64,000 bases of DNA from Acinetobacter sp. ANC 4805 (GCF_022549495.1 NZ_JAKZGD010000006.1:186001-250000); one strand, 5' to 3'. Counted from the stretch's first letter, positions 18,347 to 28,523 are shown. Program-made: numbers and translations. Notes: a model not told the origin generated them from the letters alone.

Positions 18347-18640
18347 TTAATCATTACATTGTATGGTTTTGTTGAAAGTTTTATAGCTACTCGTCGTCAC
18401 GATGCCTGATACATAAATCGGTTGATTATATGCTTGGATCTTTTCTCCAAGATCAGTAAAGCCCTTTCCCTGACAAATGTTTTCTGCCTTTTTGTCTACT
18501 TTATTTTTCATTGATTCATTTGAAGCAAAAAGATTGCCTGTAGACTGTATCATGTAAGCTCCAGAATCAAGCTTGGTCACATGTGCTGGAAACATTTGTG
18601 CGCACCCTTATAAAAAAAGGAAGTAACCAGATCGAATATT
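18347..18640 (-). pseudogene. Small lipoprotein gene with a frameshifted signal peptide
   Basis: The open frame 18347-18595 encodes 82 residues beginning MFPAHVTKLDSGAY, with no export signal. Immediately upstream, in another frame, an ATG at about 18640 preceded by GAGAG starts MKYSIWLLPFFI, a clear signal-peptide core. If one A is removed from the ATAAGGG stretch near 18610, the two join as LLPFFIGCAQMFPAHV, giving a lipobox (FIGC). The intact gene was probably a lipoprotein of about 95 residues. Either the gene is inactivated or there is a one-base sequence error. Function unknown. Confidence 0.6.
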
Positions 18641-18936
18641 TCATGTGGTCTCTCAGTTGTATTTTTCAAATATATAAATCAAGAAATCTTTCTCAATTTC
18701 GGAAAAAATATAGCGTAAATATTTAACTTTCCAATATTATTAAATACATTTCATATTATTTAAATATATCCACTTCATAATTACTATTTTTCGCCATAAT
18801 ATTGATGAAGTAGGCATATACTTATCAAAAATAAATCTAAGTTAATAAAATTAATAAAGAAAAATTCATTAATTTTTAATATCTAATAAAACAATATGTA
18901 GTATTATTGTTATCTAATGTAATAATGAGTTAAGAA

Positions 18937-19467
18937 ATGCCCCATTCAGCAATAAAATTCAAAAATGAAACAGACTATTCATTTTTTTCAAAAATGGCTA
19001 ATTGGGGCAATAAATCTGGATTTATTGACCTGCATTTAGAGCCAACTAGAAATAAGTCATCGCTTTGGATGGATGCCGCTGTAATTACAATGTTTTCTTT
19101 TGGTTTTTTTATTAGCACCGACAATGAGTTCGTAACTGAAATGATGCATTCATTTATGTTAATTAAAGCCAATCAAAGTGAACCTATTCTTTTTCAAAAC
19201 TCAAATATATTTGATGATAAAGGTTTTTCACTACATCATACTTTTATGTATGAACTCAACAATTCAACATCTATAAAGTTTCTATTCAATAAGGATTGGA
19301 ATATTCATGAATTTAATACAGCCTGTGAAATAATAATTAGGGAACTCACAGCTTTTGAAAACAATCGAATAAACCAAATTTCAAAGTTATTATTAAATAG
19401 CCATATAGACTCACTCGTTATTGTTTCTGTTGACGTAAATTTTGATACTATTTATATGGTTCGTTAG
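18937..19467 (+). CDS. Hypothetical protein, 176 residues
   Basis: I do not recognise this protein. It is AT-rich, has no signal peptide, one moderately hydrophobic stretch near residues 47-60 (AAVITMFSFGFFIS) and an otherwise soluble alpha/beta-looking sequence. It is isolated between intergenic stretches with no operon partner. Its base composition and isolation suggest an accessory gene. Confidence 0.55.
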   Translation: MPHSAIKFKNETDYSFFSKMANWGNKSGFIDLHLEPTRNKSSLWMDAAVITMFSFGFFISTDNEFVTEMMHSFMLIKANQSEPILFQNSNIFDDKGFSLHHTFMYELNNSTSIKFLFNKDWNIHEFNTACEIIIRELTAFENNRINQISKLLLNSHIDSLVIVSVDVNFDTIYMVR

Positions 19468-19630
19468 TTACTAAATTTTAAAATAAACATAATCCAAATA
19501 GTGACACTATTTCACACTGCCTACAACTCTTGCTATGCCCATGCTTCACTGCAAGCAGTATGAGTAAAAAAGTTAATGCTATTTGCAACTGATGATCAGC
19601 ATTTATGAAAGTAAATCTTTTATGAGAGTT

Positions 19631-21148
19631 TTACTCATGATTCACTACCCTATAAATCATGTGTCCCATCTCATGTGCTTGTAAGCCTCTCATACCATTC
19701 TCGGCAAGTAAATCACCTGCTTGTGCATGTAGGCTGACGATTTCATGCAATGCGATTTGCTGATGAAATTGAGCTTTTAAACTGGCAATCATGCCTGCCA
19801 AGACATCCCCCATTCCACCTGTACCCATACCCGCATTACCTTGAGTGCAGATAAATAATTCATCTTCTAAAATTAAACTGCCCGCACCTTTTAACACCCA
19901 TTGTCCTGCATATTTTTGTTGTAATTGCTGAATCGCAGCAACGCGATCTTGCTCAATATCAGCGGCAGTACAAGCTAACAACGTAGCAGCTTCACCAGAG
20001 TGTGGGGTTGCGTAAATATGGGCATTTAAGTGTTGCGGATATTTCCCTAGAAACCAAAGTCCATCAGCATCCAATACCACTTCTAAATGCGAGTTTTTGT
20101 TCAATAAAGCAAACCATTGTTGATAAATATATTCTGCCCATTCATCTCGCCCCAAACCCATCCCAAAACAGACAGCATCGACATGATTTAATAAGTTTTG
20201 AATGGCTTCTTGGTCTAAAGCATTAATGTCTCGCACCATAATATTCGGCGAACGAGACAAAATCGCTTGGTGATGCTTAGCATGGCAAACCACACTCACT
20301 TTTCCCGCACCAGCATGAAAAGCAGCTTCAGCAGACATAATCACCGCTCCGCCCATATCTTCATGCCCACCAACCACAAGCACATGCCCATAACTGCCTT
20401 TATGCCCAAAAGCTTGGCGTTTCGGCAAGATAATTTTGTTAGGGGAAAGATAGGCTATCGGCTTTAATTCTGCATCAGTTGGGATCAGGCTAATTAAGTG
20501 TAATTGCCCCACATACGCTTTAGCTTGCCCTGTAAATAGCCCTGCTTTGTATCCCAAAATGGTAAAGGTCTGATCTGCTTGTACAGCACATGGTAAAGCT
20601 TGCCCAGTATTGGCATGTACACCACTTGGAATATCAATCGAAATTTTTAAACCTGTTTGCATATTAAACAAGTGAATAATATCTTGCCATTTTTGATCAA
20701 GCACCCGATTTAGACCTATGCCAAACAAGGCATCAATATGACAGTCTACAGAGAGTTCCCCTTTATCAAAGGAATGAGGAACAGTTGTAGTTCCACAAGA
20801 TGGATTTAAAAGCTGTACATTAACCTGCTGAGATTGAGCATATTGATAAGCTCGTTTTAAATCGGCAGAGTCTCCCATTTCAGATGAAAAAACCGTGACT
20901 TTAAAACCTGCTTGTTTTAGAAATGCTGCAATATAATAACCATCACCTGCATTATTGCCATACCCGCACCAAACTGCGATATTTCGAATTTTCTTTTGCT
21001 GAAATTGTGCAACCAACTGCTGCGTGATTGTCCAAGCTGCTTGCTGCATAAGCCCTAAAGATGAGTTTTGCTGAGCAAACCAACGTTGCTCCCATGCTTG
21101 AATACTTTGGCTATGATAAACAGGGCTATGGTAAACTGAGCGTTGCAT
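19631..21148 (-). CDS. nnrD: Bifunctional NAD(P)H-hydrate epimerase / ADP-dependent dehydratase
   Basis: Repairs damaged NAD(P)H hydrates. The N-terminal half (about 1-215, YjeF_N) carries WCGYGNNAGDGYYIA and the epimerase Asp region (DALFGIGLNR), the C-terminal half (about 225-505) is the ribokinase-like dehydratase with GSYGHVLVVGGHEDMGGA, ATPHSGEAATLL and GTGGMGDVLAGMIAS near the active site. 505 residues, the usual fused length. GAGGAG precedes the ATG. It is divergent from queG with about 21 bp between start codons, the same neighbour pairing as in E. coli. Confidence 0.95.
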   Translation of the reverse strand: MQRSVYHSPVYHSQSIQAWEQRWFAQQNSSLGLMQQAAWTITQQLVAQFQQKKIRNIAVWCGYGNNAGDGYYIAAFLKQAGFKVTVFSSEMGDSADLKRAYQYAQSQQVNVQLLNPSCGTTTVPHSFDKGELSVDCHIDALFGIGLNRVLDQKWQDIIHLFNMQTGLKISIDIPSGVHANTGQALPCAVQADQTFTILGYKAGLFTGQAKAYVGQLHLISLIPTDAELKPIAYLSPNKIILPKRQAFGHKGSYGHVLVVGGHEDMGGAVIMSAEAAFHAGAGKVSVVCHAKHHQAILSRSPNIMVRDINALDQEAIQNLLNHVDAVCFGMGLGRDEWAEYIYQQWFALLNKNSHLEVVLDADGLWFLGKYPQHLNAHIYATPHSGEAATLLACTAADIEQDRVAAIQQLQQKYAGQWVLKGAGSLILEDELFICTQGNAGMGTGGMGDVLAGMIASLKAQFHQQIALHEIVSLHAQAGDLLAENGMRGLQAHEMGHMIYRVVNHE

Positions 21149-21169
21149 ATTTTCTCCTCTTATTGGTTT

Positions 21170-22282
21170 ATGGCTTCATCCACTTCATCTCAGAAATTGT
21201 CTCAAAAAATCGAGCTACAACAGTTCGATCCACAAGCGCTTAAAGCATGGATAAAGGCACAAGCCTTGGACTTAGGCTTTTCTGATTGTGTCATTGCCAA
21301 ACCAGATGCTCAAGATCAAATGCCTCGTTTTAAAGAATATTTAAAACGCGGTTATCATGCAGATATGCACTATTTAGAAGAAAATCTAGAAAAACGTACT
21401 GATCCAACACTGCTTGTACCTGGCACAAAAAGTATTATTTGTGTGCGCATGAACTATCTTGTGGCGTCACCTAAAGCACGTTATGTTCCCTTTGAACCGA
21501 ATTCAGCCATTATTGCGCGTTATGCACGTGGGCGTGATTATCATAAAGTCATGCGTGGACGACTCAAAACTTTAGCCACACGTATTCGGGAAAAGGTTGG
21601 TGATTTTGAGTCACGTCCATTTGCCGACTCAGCACCTATTTTTGAGAAGTCCCTCGCCGAAAGCGCTGGTATGGGATGGACAGGAAAACATACGCTACTG
21701 ATCCATAAAAAATCAGGTTCTTTTTTTGTTTTAGGTGAATTATTTACTTCGCTTGAGCTACCTTTCGATGAACCAACGACTGCACATTGTGGTTCTTGTA
21801 CCGCTTGTATTGATATTTGTCCAACACAAGCGATTGTTGAACCTTATATGTTAGATGCTCGAAAATGTATCGCCTATTTAACCATTGAATACAAAGGTAT
21901 CATTGCTGAAGAATTACGATCAGGGATTGGCAATCGTATTTTTGGTTGTGATGACTGTCAGCTAATTTGCCCATGGAACAGCTTTGCTAAAACAGCGTCT
22001 ATTCCTGATTTTGACCCTCGACATGGTTTAGATCACATCAGTTTGCTCGATATTTGGCAATGGGATGAAGCAACGTTTTTAACGAATACCGAAGGCAGTC
22101 CTATCCGCCGTACAGGTTATCAATCCTTTAAGCGTAATATTGCAATCGGTCTAGGAAATGCGCCATACTCGGCTGAAATTGTCACACATTTGCAAGAAGC
22201 AAAAGCGTTGCACGATGAGATCGTCAATGTACATATTGATTGGGCAATTCAACAGCAATTGCAGCAAATAAACGTACACTGA
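21170..22282 (+). CDS. queG: Epoxyqueuosine reductase QueG
   Basis: Last step of queuosine synthesis in tRNA; a cobalamin and 4Fe-4S enzyme. Two ferredoxin-type clusters are visible: CGSCTACIDICP and CDDCQLICPWN, preceded by the family's SLAESAGMGWTGKHTLL segment. 370 residues from the ATG at 21170; an in-frame TTG at 21143 would overlap the divergent nnrD start and is less likely. queF at 50.5 kb supplies an earlier step of the same pathway. Confidence 0.94.
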   Translation: MASSTSSQKLSQKIELQQFDPQALKAWIKAQALDLGFSDCVIAKPDAQDQMPRFKEYLKRGYHADMHYLEENLEKRTDPTLLVPGTKSIICVRMNYLVASPKARYVPFEPNSAIIARYARGRDYHKVMRGRLKTLATRIREKVGDFESRPFADSAPIFEKSLAESAGMGWTGKHTLLIHKKSGSFFVLGELFTSLELPFDEPTTAHCGSCTACIDICPTQAIVEPYMLDARKCIAYLTIEYKGIIAEELRSGIGNRIFGCDDCQLICPWNSFAKTASIPDFDPRHGLDHISLLDIWQWDEATFLTNTEGSPIRRTGYQSFKRNIAIGLGNAPYSAEIVTHLQEAKALHDEIVNVHIDWAIQQQLQQINVH

Positions 22283-22361
22283 ACAGAAAAATGGTGTTTT
22301 TTGCCCTTTGGCTTTAGCACGATTTCTGTATGATGAATCTCAATGTCTGTAATCAATCATC

Positions 22362-23363
22362 ATGGATATAACAATGACTTTACGTAATGACTGGACTCGT
22401 GATGAAATCCAAGCTTTATATGACCAACCTTTTTTAGACTTAGTATTTGAAGCACAAGGCGTTCATCGTCAACATTTCCAAGCAAATTCGATTCAAGTCA
22501 GTACACTACTGTCAATTAAAACGGGGAAATGTCCAGAAGACTGTAAATATTGCTCGCAATCCGCTCGTTACGATTCTAAATTAGAAGCAGAAAAACGTAT
22601 TGCAGTCGATAAAGTCATTCGTGAAGCACAAGCAGCCAAAGATTCTGGCTCGTCTCGCTTCTGTATGGGAGCAGCTTGGCGTAATCCACATGAACGTGAC
22701 ATGCCTTATGTTCTTGAAATGGTACGTGAAGTTAAATCATTAGGTCTAGAAACCTGTATGACTTTGGGCATGTTGAACCAATCTCAAGCTGAACGTTTAA
22801 AAGATGCAGGCTTGGATTATTACAACCATAACCTAGATACTTCTCGTGAATATTATTCACATATTATTAGCACCCGTACCTTTGATGATCGTTTAAATAC
22901 ACTTGATCATGTCCGTCAGGCCGGCATGAAAGTATGTAGTGGCGGTATCGTTGGTTTAGGGGAAAGCCGTAATGACCGTATTGGTTTATTACATGAGCTT
23001 GCAACGATGCCTGTTCATCCTGAATCTGTGCCGATTAACATGTTGGTTCCCATTGAAGGTACACCACTTGCTGAAGTTGAAAAACTAGATGTAACTGAGT
23101 GGATTCGTACGATTGCGGTTGCGCGTATCATCATGCCTCATAGCTATGTGCGCCTATCAGCTGGTCGTGAATCATTAAGTGATGCTGATCAAGCACTTGC
23201 ATTTATGGCAGGTGCAAATTCACTCTTTTCTGGTGACAAGTTATTAACAACGCCAAATGCAGGTGAAGGAAGAGACCAAATCTTATTTGCTAAACTTGGC
23301 TTAACAGCAGAAAAGCCGAAGCCAACAGTTGCAGAACTCTCAATTGATGCCATGAGTGCATAA
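22362..23363 (+). CDS. bioB: Biotin synthase BioB
   Basis: Radical-SAM enzyme inserting sulfur into dethiobiotin. The CxxxCxxC cluster is CPEDCKYC, and the 2Fe-2S ligands are represented by [16 protein letters not shown] and KVCSGGIVG, with the Arg in VRLSAGRE. 333 residues. ATG 22374 (MTLRNDW) is an alternative start with GGAT eight bases upstream. It stands away from other bio genes. I found no BirA operator upstream. Confidence 0.96.
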   Translation: MDITMTLRNDWTRDEIQALYDQPFLDLVFEAQGVHRQHFQANSIQVSTLLSIKTGKCPEDCKYCSQSARYDSKLEAEKRIAVDKVIREAQAAKDSGSSRFCMGAAWRNPHERDMPYVLEMVREVKSLGLETCMTLGMLNQSQAERLKDAGLDYYNHNLDTSREYYSHIISTRTFDDRLNTLDHVRQAGMKVCSGGIVGLGESRNDRIGLLHELATMPVHPESVPINMLVPIEGTPLAEVEKLDVTEWIRTIAVARIIMPHSYVRLSAGRESLSDADQALAFMAGANSLFSGDKLLTTPNAGEGRDQILFAKLGLTAEKPKPTVAELSIDAMSA

Positions 23364-23369
23364 ACATTC

Positions 23370-23400
23370 AAAGCCTTGTCATCGAACAAGGCTTTTTTTC
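23370..23400 (+). terminator. Intrinsic terminator after bioB
   Basis: Perfect 10-bp stem AAAGCCTTGT / ACAAGGCTTT (23370-23379, 23386-23395) with a 6-base loop and a T run. Confidence 0.88.
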
Positions 23401-23411
23401 TTTCTATACAA

Positions 23412-23624
23412 CTAAATTGAAGTCACTAAAATTCCATATTTAGCGTTTAGAAACATTCCTACTCGAATGATATCCACACCAGCCGCATGTGTGACTGAAA
23501 GTTCTTGTGTATGGACATCAAAATGGAATGAATCAAACGTTTCTTGATGCTGCATTAACCATACAATAGTGTCAGCAATACTTTCATCTGCTGTATATGT
23601 TTCTGACTTAAAATCCTTATTCAT
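23412..23624 (-). CDS. Small hypothetical protein, 70 residues
   Basis: Acidic 70-residue soluble protein starting MNKDFKSETYTADE; not recognised beyond looking like a genus-level conserved small protein. No membrane segment or signal. No strong ribosome-binding site is seen, so confidence is modest. Confidence 0.5.
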   Translation of the reverse strand: MNKDFKSETYTADESIADTIVWLMQHQETFDSFHFDVHTQELSVTHAAGVDIIRVGMFLNAKYGILVTSI

Positions 23625-23692
23625 AATGCTATTCTGATCATCTCAATATATATCTGTATCATAACCAATAGAAAACTTTAAATCAGCTTGAT

Positions 23693-23730
23693 AAAAAAAC
23701 ACTTAGCCAAAGGAGATTCATGGCTAAGTG
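23693..23730 (-). terminator. Intrinsic terminator of the 115-residue gene
   Basis: Perfect 10-bp stem CACTTAGCCA / TGGCTAAGTG (23700-23709, 23721-23730). Read on the minus strand it is followed by seven T. It lies 30 bases past the stop of the gene at 23761. Confidence 0.85.
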
Positions 23731-23760
23731 TATAAACAAGGAATTGATAATTTCTATAAT

Positions 23761-24108
23761 CTAAGCCGCTAATGGGCTTACAATCATTTGACCTGCTTTT
23801 AAACTTTCAACGGCTTTAGGATTAAACTCTAGCACCAACACATGGTTATCCATATGTACATGATAAGCACGAATCAATGGCTGCTCGCCCTCATCTGTTG
23901 CAAGCATATATTCATCTGCAATATTTAAAATGCCTTCTAGATTGGTTGTACTCGAAGCACGATCATGACTAAATAAATCATAAATTGTTTGTAAATTAAA
24001 ACTCGTCTGTTCCTCTGTAGGATGATTTTTTAGGTAACTTTCTAAAAACAAAACAAATTTATGTGCAAAGAAATAGTAATTCGGTTTATGAGTATAAAGC
24101 ATGTTCAT
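23761..24108 (-). CDS. Hypothetical protein, 115 residues
   Basis: A cytoplasmic-looking protein (MNMLYTHKPNYYFFAHKF...) with no signal or membrane segment; family not recognised. AAGGAG sits six bases before the ATG and a strong terminator follows, so it is expressed as a single-gene unit. Confidence 0.65.
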   Translation of the reverse strand: MNMLYTHKPNYYFFAHKFVLFLESYLKNHPTEEQTSFNLQTIYDLFSHDRASSTTNLEGILNIADEYMLATDEGEQPLIRAYHVHMDNHVLVLEFNPKAVESLKAGQMIVSPLAA

Positions 24109-24549
24109 GAGCCACTCCTTTCAATGTATTTTTCATCTAATCATGACTAAAAACTAAAAATTTAACCTTAAAAAATTCTTAAGTGAAGTTTGGTGTTTTT
24201 GTTAACAGTGTAACTTTATGACTCTATTTTTTTATTTTGAAAGAAACTGTCATAAAAAATTCATAAAAAAACGATTAATTTAGAATAAAAAATAAACAAA
24301 TAATGCATTAAAACTTACAAGATAAGACATCAAAACCCACCGAATCTATTGAAAATTCTGATGATAGAAAAAATTTTTCGTGAAAATTCTACAATAAAAC
24401 AATAAATTATAAACAACACCACAAATAATGTGATGTAATTTGCATTTTAAATAAAAAATGATATATTTCGCACATTACTTATTCAGCACACAAACCACCT
24501 GAAAAGTAACCTAATCCAAACCTTAAGCTGATGTATTAGAGAAACTATT
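24109..24549 (+). other. AT-rich region upstream of the fimbrial operon
   Basis: About 440 bases rich in A tracts and T tracts, suitable for H-NS-type silencing and for the operon promoter. No open frame with a start signal is apparent and I see no invertible element: no paired inverted repeats flank a promoter-sized segment. Confidence 0.4.
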
Positions 24550-25083
24550 ATGAAAAAACTTGCTTTGATCACTACTCTTTCAGTTGTTGGTATTGCTAAC
24601 GCTCAAGCTGCTGATGGTACGATTACAATTAATGGTTTAGTAACCGACCAGACTTGTCAAATTGTTACTCCTGCAGGCAAAGACTTTACTGTTACGCTTC
24701 CAACTGTGTCTAAACAAACACTCGCTGCTACAGGTGATGTTGCTGGTCGTACTCCTTTCCAAATCAAACTTGACCAATGTTCAAAAGGTAAAGTTGCAAC
24801 TTATTTTGAACCAGGCGCAACTGTAGACTTCTCTACAGGTCGTTTAAATAACCAAACTGTTGGTGGTGCTAATAACGTTAAAGTTCAATTATTGGGTAGC
24901 AACAACCAGTTTATTCCTGTACTTGCAGTAGGCTCAAATGGCGCTCAAGCCAACTCTCAATGGGTTGATGTTGTCGATAATGGTAGCGCTGACCTAAACT
25001 ATTATGCTGAATATTATGCAACTGGCGCTTCTACTGCAGGTAGAGTCAGTACTTCTGTTCAGTACACCATTATTTACCAATAA
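24550..25083 (+). CDS. Type 1-like fimbrial major subunit
   Basis: A 177-residue pilin with signal peptide cleaved after AQA, then the pilin N-terminal strand (GTITINGLVTDQTCQIV) with the first Cys, its partner in KLDQCSKG, and the C-terminal aromatic strand SVQYTIIYQ used for donor-strand complementation. It is first in a four-gene operon and is followed by a hairpin with T run, which would make it the most abundant product. Confidence 0.93.
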   Translation: MKKLALITTLSVVGIANAQAADGTITINGLVTDQTCQIVTPAGKDFTVTLPTVSKQTLAATGDVAGRTPFQIKLDQCSKGKVATYFEPGATVDFSTGRLNNQTVGGANNVKVQLLGSNNQFIPVLAVGSNGAQANSQWVDVVDNGSADLNYYAEYYATGASTAGRVSTSVQYTIIYQ

Positions 25084-25097
25084 TTCATTGATGACCT

Positions 25098-25135
25098 CTG
25101 CGAGTTTCTAAAAAGTTGGAAATTCGCAGTTTTTT
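25098..25135 (+). terminator. Attenuating terminator within the fimbrial operon
   Basis: Stem CTGCGAGTTTC / GAAATTCGCAG (25098-25108, 25119-25129; one G-T pair) with a 10-base loop and six T. It lies between the major pilin and the chaperone, so read-through would set subunit to assembly-protein ratio. Confidence 0.75.
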
Positions 25136-25169
25136 ATAAAAATATCTTGTTGCAGTCGAGTACATATCA

Positions 25170-25904
25170 ATGGCATTGAACAGTTACAAATTTTTGCTTG
25201 GTTTAGCAATGTCTTCAGTTTTTGTTGCAAACCTTACTCATGCAGAAATTATCTTACATGGTACTCGCGTGATCTACCCTTCAGATGCCCGTGAAGTTAC
25301 CTTGCAAGTCAGTAACAATGGTTCAAAACCATCGCTTGTTCAAGCATGGATTGACGATGGCGATCCTAAAAGCACCCCAGATCAATCCAAAGTGCCATTT
25401 ATGATTACGCCCCCCATCTCTCGTGTTGATCCAACGAAGAGTCAATCTCTCCGTATTTCCGCACTACCGAATGCTGCACAATTAGATCAAAAAAAAGAAA
25501 CTGTTTATTGGCTTAATGTTTTAGATATTCCACCTAAACCAACTGCGAATAGCAAAGATGCTATTCCAGACAACTTCTTACAACTTGCAATCCGTTCACG
25601 TATCAAATTTTTCTATCGCCCAGCAAGCATTAAAGATGATGCAAATCTAGCGGCTGAAAAACTACAATGGATGAAAAATGGTCAGACTTTAATGGTAAAA
25701 AATCCAACGCCATTTCACATCACGATGACTGCCGTATATCAACACAACGGCACACAATCTGAAGATTTATTACCTAAAGGTCTCATGCTATCGCCTTTTA
25801 GTGAAGACAAAATCCAATTAAAAACGGCGAATACAGAAAAATTGAGCTTTATTAATATTAACGATTATGGTGGTCGTATTGAATACCAAATCAAACTTCA
25901 ATAA
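25170..25904 (+). CDS. Periplasmic fimbrial chaperone (PapD family)
   Basis: A 244-residue chaperone that caps pilin subunits. Signal peptide to THA, then the immunoglobulin-like domain 1 with GTRVIYPSDAREVTLQV (conserved Arg of the subunit-binding cleft), ISRVDPTKSQSLRI, and VYWLNVLDIPP, the PapD signature. Domain 2 begins with IKFFYRP, containing the conserved segment. Confidence 0.94.
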   Translation: MALNSYKFLLGLAMSSVFVANLTHAEIILHGTRVIYPSDAREVTLQVSNNGSKPSLVQAWIDDGDPKSTPDQSKVPFMITPPISRVDPTKSQSLRISALPNAAQLDQKKETVYWLNVLDIPPKPTANSKDAIPDNFLQLAIRSRIKFFYRPASIKDDANLAAEKLQWMKNGQTLMVKNPTPFHITMTAVYQHNGTQSEDLLPKGLMLSPFSEDKIQLKTANTEKLSFININDYGGRIEYQIKLQ

Positions 25905-25967
25905 TAAAAGAGCTTCCAACTGATTAAATAAATTACGCATACCTATCACTGAATAGGCGAACCAATT

Positions 25968-28523
25968 ATGTCAAAGAAAAAAGCATCAGCGAAGTTCTTG
26001 AAACGTCATCTCTGTTATTACCTTAGCTCTGGGGTAATTACGATGACGATGCCTATAACTGTTCATGCCGTAGAAAAAACAGCGGAACAAGCACCTATGG
26101 AAGCAGAATTTGACTCTGTTTTCTTAATCGGTGATGCTCAAAAACTTGATATTTCACGCTTTAAATATGGTAATCCAGTTTTAGCAGGTGAATATAATGT
26201 TGATGTTTATATTAATGGCAACTGGTTTGGCAAAAAAAGAATGCTTTTTCGTTCAACTGAACAAAATCAAAATGCCTTTACCTGTTTTACATCAAACTCC
26301 TTATTAGAGTATGGCGTAAAACAAGAGATTCTTATCAATCGTACTGAATCAACAACAGCAAATGCTTGCTACAAAATCGAAGAATGGGTTGAAAATGCCT
26401 ATTATGATTTTGATACCTCTCGATTACGCATTGATATTTCAATCCCACAAATTGCATTACAAAAAAATGCGCAAGGCTTTGTTGATCCGAGTGTTTGGGA
26501 TCGAGGTATTAATGCAGCTTTCTTATCTTATAACGGAAGTGCTTACAAAACCTTTAACAAATCTTCAGATCAATCAGAAACAACCAATGCGTTTATTGGT
26601 TTAACAACAGGTGCAAATATTGCGGGTTGGCAATTTAGACATAATGGTCAATGGCAGTGGCAAGATAATAATGAATCAGAAAAAAAAGGCTCAAATTATG
26701 AAGCTGTAAGTAGCTATGCCCAACGTGCTTTTCCAAATTATCGTGGTGTCCTCACCCTAGGTGATAGTTTTACCAATGGTGAAATCTTTGATTCTTTCGG
26801 GTATCGCGGTGTCGACTTTTCAAGTGATGATCGTATGTTACCCAATAGTATGATCGGTTATGCACCTCAAATCCGTGGTAATGCAAAAACCAATGCGAAA
26901 GTTGAAATTCGCCAACAAGGTCAATTGATTTATCAAACCACAGTCGCACCTGGTCGTTTTGAAATTAATGACTTATATCCCACAGGATTTGGCGGTGAAC
27001 TTGAAGTTACAGTGATTGAATCAAATGGAGAAATTCAAAAATTTGCCGTTCCTTATGCATCTGTCGTGCAAATGCTACGTCCAGGTTTAAGTCGTTACTC
27101 TCTTACTGTGGCTGAATTTCGAGATCGGGATATTGATTTAATGCCTTGGACCGCCCAAGGTAAATATCAACGGGGTATTAACAATTATCTTACTGCCTAT
27201 ACAGGCTTTCAATTAACAGAAGACTATCGTTCTGCGCTATTAGGTGCTGCTGTTGCAACGCCGATTGGTGCAATCTCGCTAGATGCCACCCACTCTCAAG
27301 CAGATTTTAAACAACAAGAATCTCAATCTGGTCAAAGTTTCCGCTTAAGTTATAGTAAATTAATCGCTCCAACCGATACGAATTTAACACTCGCAGCCTA
27401 CCGCTATTCAACTGAAAACTATTACAACCTTCGTGATGCAATTTTAATTCGAGACCTTGAAGAAAAAGGTGAAAATACGTACGCGGTTGGCAAACAACGT
27501 AGTGAATTCCAAGTCACGCTAAATCAGGGTTTACCTGAAGGTTGGGGTAATGTTTATGTTGTGGGTTCATGGATTGATTACTGGAATCGTAGTGAATCAA
27601 CCAAACAATACCAGATTGGTTATAGTAATAACTATAAAGGCATGACTTATGGTATATCAGCCATAAACCGCCAAATTGAATATGGTTCAAATCGAAGCGA
27701 TCAAGACACAGAATACTTAGCCACAATCTCCTTCCCGCTGAGCTTTAAGAAAAATTCTGCGAACGTCAATACAACCATTTCAGACAATAACCGTACTGTT
27801 GGAGTCAGTGGCGTTGTCGGAGATCGTTTTAACTACGGCGCAAGCATGTCACATCAAGATAGACGAGATCCTAGCTTTAACGTCAATAGTCGTTATAGAA
27901 CTAATTTTGCAACAGTGGGTGGTTCTTATAGTTATGCAGAAGACTACCAACAAGCAATGCTTAGTTTAAGCGGCAATGTCGTAGCACACTCTCAAGGTGT
28001 CTTATTTGGACCAGATCAAGGGCAAACGATGGTTCTCGTGTATGCACCAGATGCAACAGGTGCAAAAGTCGGCAATACGGTGGGACTGAGCATTAATAAA
28101 TCGGGTTATGCGGTTATCCCTTACATTACGCCTTATCGTTTAAATGATATTACCCTTGACCCTCAAAATATGTCAACCAATGTTGAATTAGAAGAAACCA
28201 GTCAACGTATTGCCCCATTTGCAGGTGCAATAGCAAAAGTGGATTTCTCAACTAAAACAGGTCATGCAATCTATATCCAAAGCAAACGAGCCAATGGAGA
28301 AAGTTTACCTTTTGCTGCTCAAGTCTATAACAAAGATAAAGAAGCTGTGGGCATGGTTGCACAAGGAAGCCTCATTTATGTTCGAACAAAATTACCTCAA
28401 GATACGCTTTACGTTAACTGGGGTGATGAAGCATCTGAGCAATGTAAGGTGAGCTATGATATCCACTCACAATTAGATAAAGATCAACAAAATATGATCA
28501 TGACTGAGGCAATTTGTAAATGA
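25968..28523 (+). CDS. Outer-membrane fimbrial usher (FimD/PapC family)
   Basis: An 851-residue usher that translocates subunits across the outer membrane. After an extended signal region it begins with EAEFDSVFLIGDAQKLDISRF (N-terminal chaperone-binding domain), the pore region includes RGVLTLGDSFTNGEIFDSF and the plug with FEINDLYPTGFGGELEVTV, and the C-terminus contains a paired-Cys domain (EQCKVSYD...ICK). The last four bases ATGA overlap the adhesin start. Family-typical length. Confidence 0.95.
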   Translation: MSKKKASAKFLKRHLCYYLSSGVITMTMPITVHAVEKTAEQAPMEAEFDSVFLIGDAQKLDISRFKYGNPVLAGEYNVDVYINGNWFGKKRMLFRSTEQNQNAFTCFTSNSLLEYGVKQEILINRTESTTANACYKIEEWVENAYYDFDTSRLRIDISIPQIALQKNAQGFVDPSVWDRGINAAFLSYNGSAYKTFNKSSDQSETTNAFIGLTTGANIAGWQFRHNGQWQWQDNNESEKKGSNYEAVSSYAQRAFPNYRGVLTLGDSFTNGEIFDSFGYRGVDFSSDDRMLPNSMIGYAPQIRGNAKTNAKVEIRQQGQLIYQTTVAPGRFEINDLYPTGFGGELEVTVIESNGEIQKFAVPYASVVQMLRPGLSRYSLTVAEFRDRDIDLMPWTAQGKYQRGINNYLTAYTGFQLTEDYRSALLGAAVATPIGAISLDATHSQADFKQQESQSGQSFRLSYSKLIAPTDTNLTLAAYRYSTENYYNLRDAILIRDLEEKGENTYAVGKQRSEFQVTLNQGLPEGWGNVYVVGSWIDYWNRSESTKQYQIGYSNNYKGMTYGISAINRQIEYGSNRSDQDTEYLATISFPLSFKKNSANVNTTISDNNRTVGVSGVVGDRFNYGASMSHQDRRDPSFNVNSRYRTNFATVGGSYSYAEDYQQAMLSLSGNVVAHSQGVLFGPDQGQTMVLVYAPDATGAKVGNTVGLSINKSGYAVIPYITPYRLNDITLDPQNMSTNVELEETSQRIAPFAGAIAKVDFSTKTGHAIYIQSKRANGESLPFAAQVYNKDKEAVGMVAQGSLIYVRTKLPQDTLYVNWGDEASEQCKVSYDIHSQLDKDQQNMIMTEAICK

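Noticed and set aside
22283..22361. BirA operator before bioB
   Set aside because: No TTGTAAACC-type inverted repeat is present.
24109..24549. Invertible fimbrial promoter
   Set aside because: I found no matched inverted repeats flanking a promoter-sized segment and no recombinase gene nearby.
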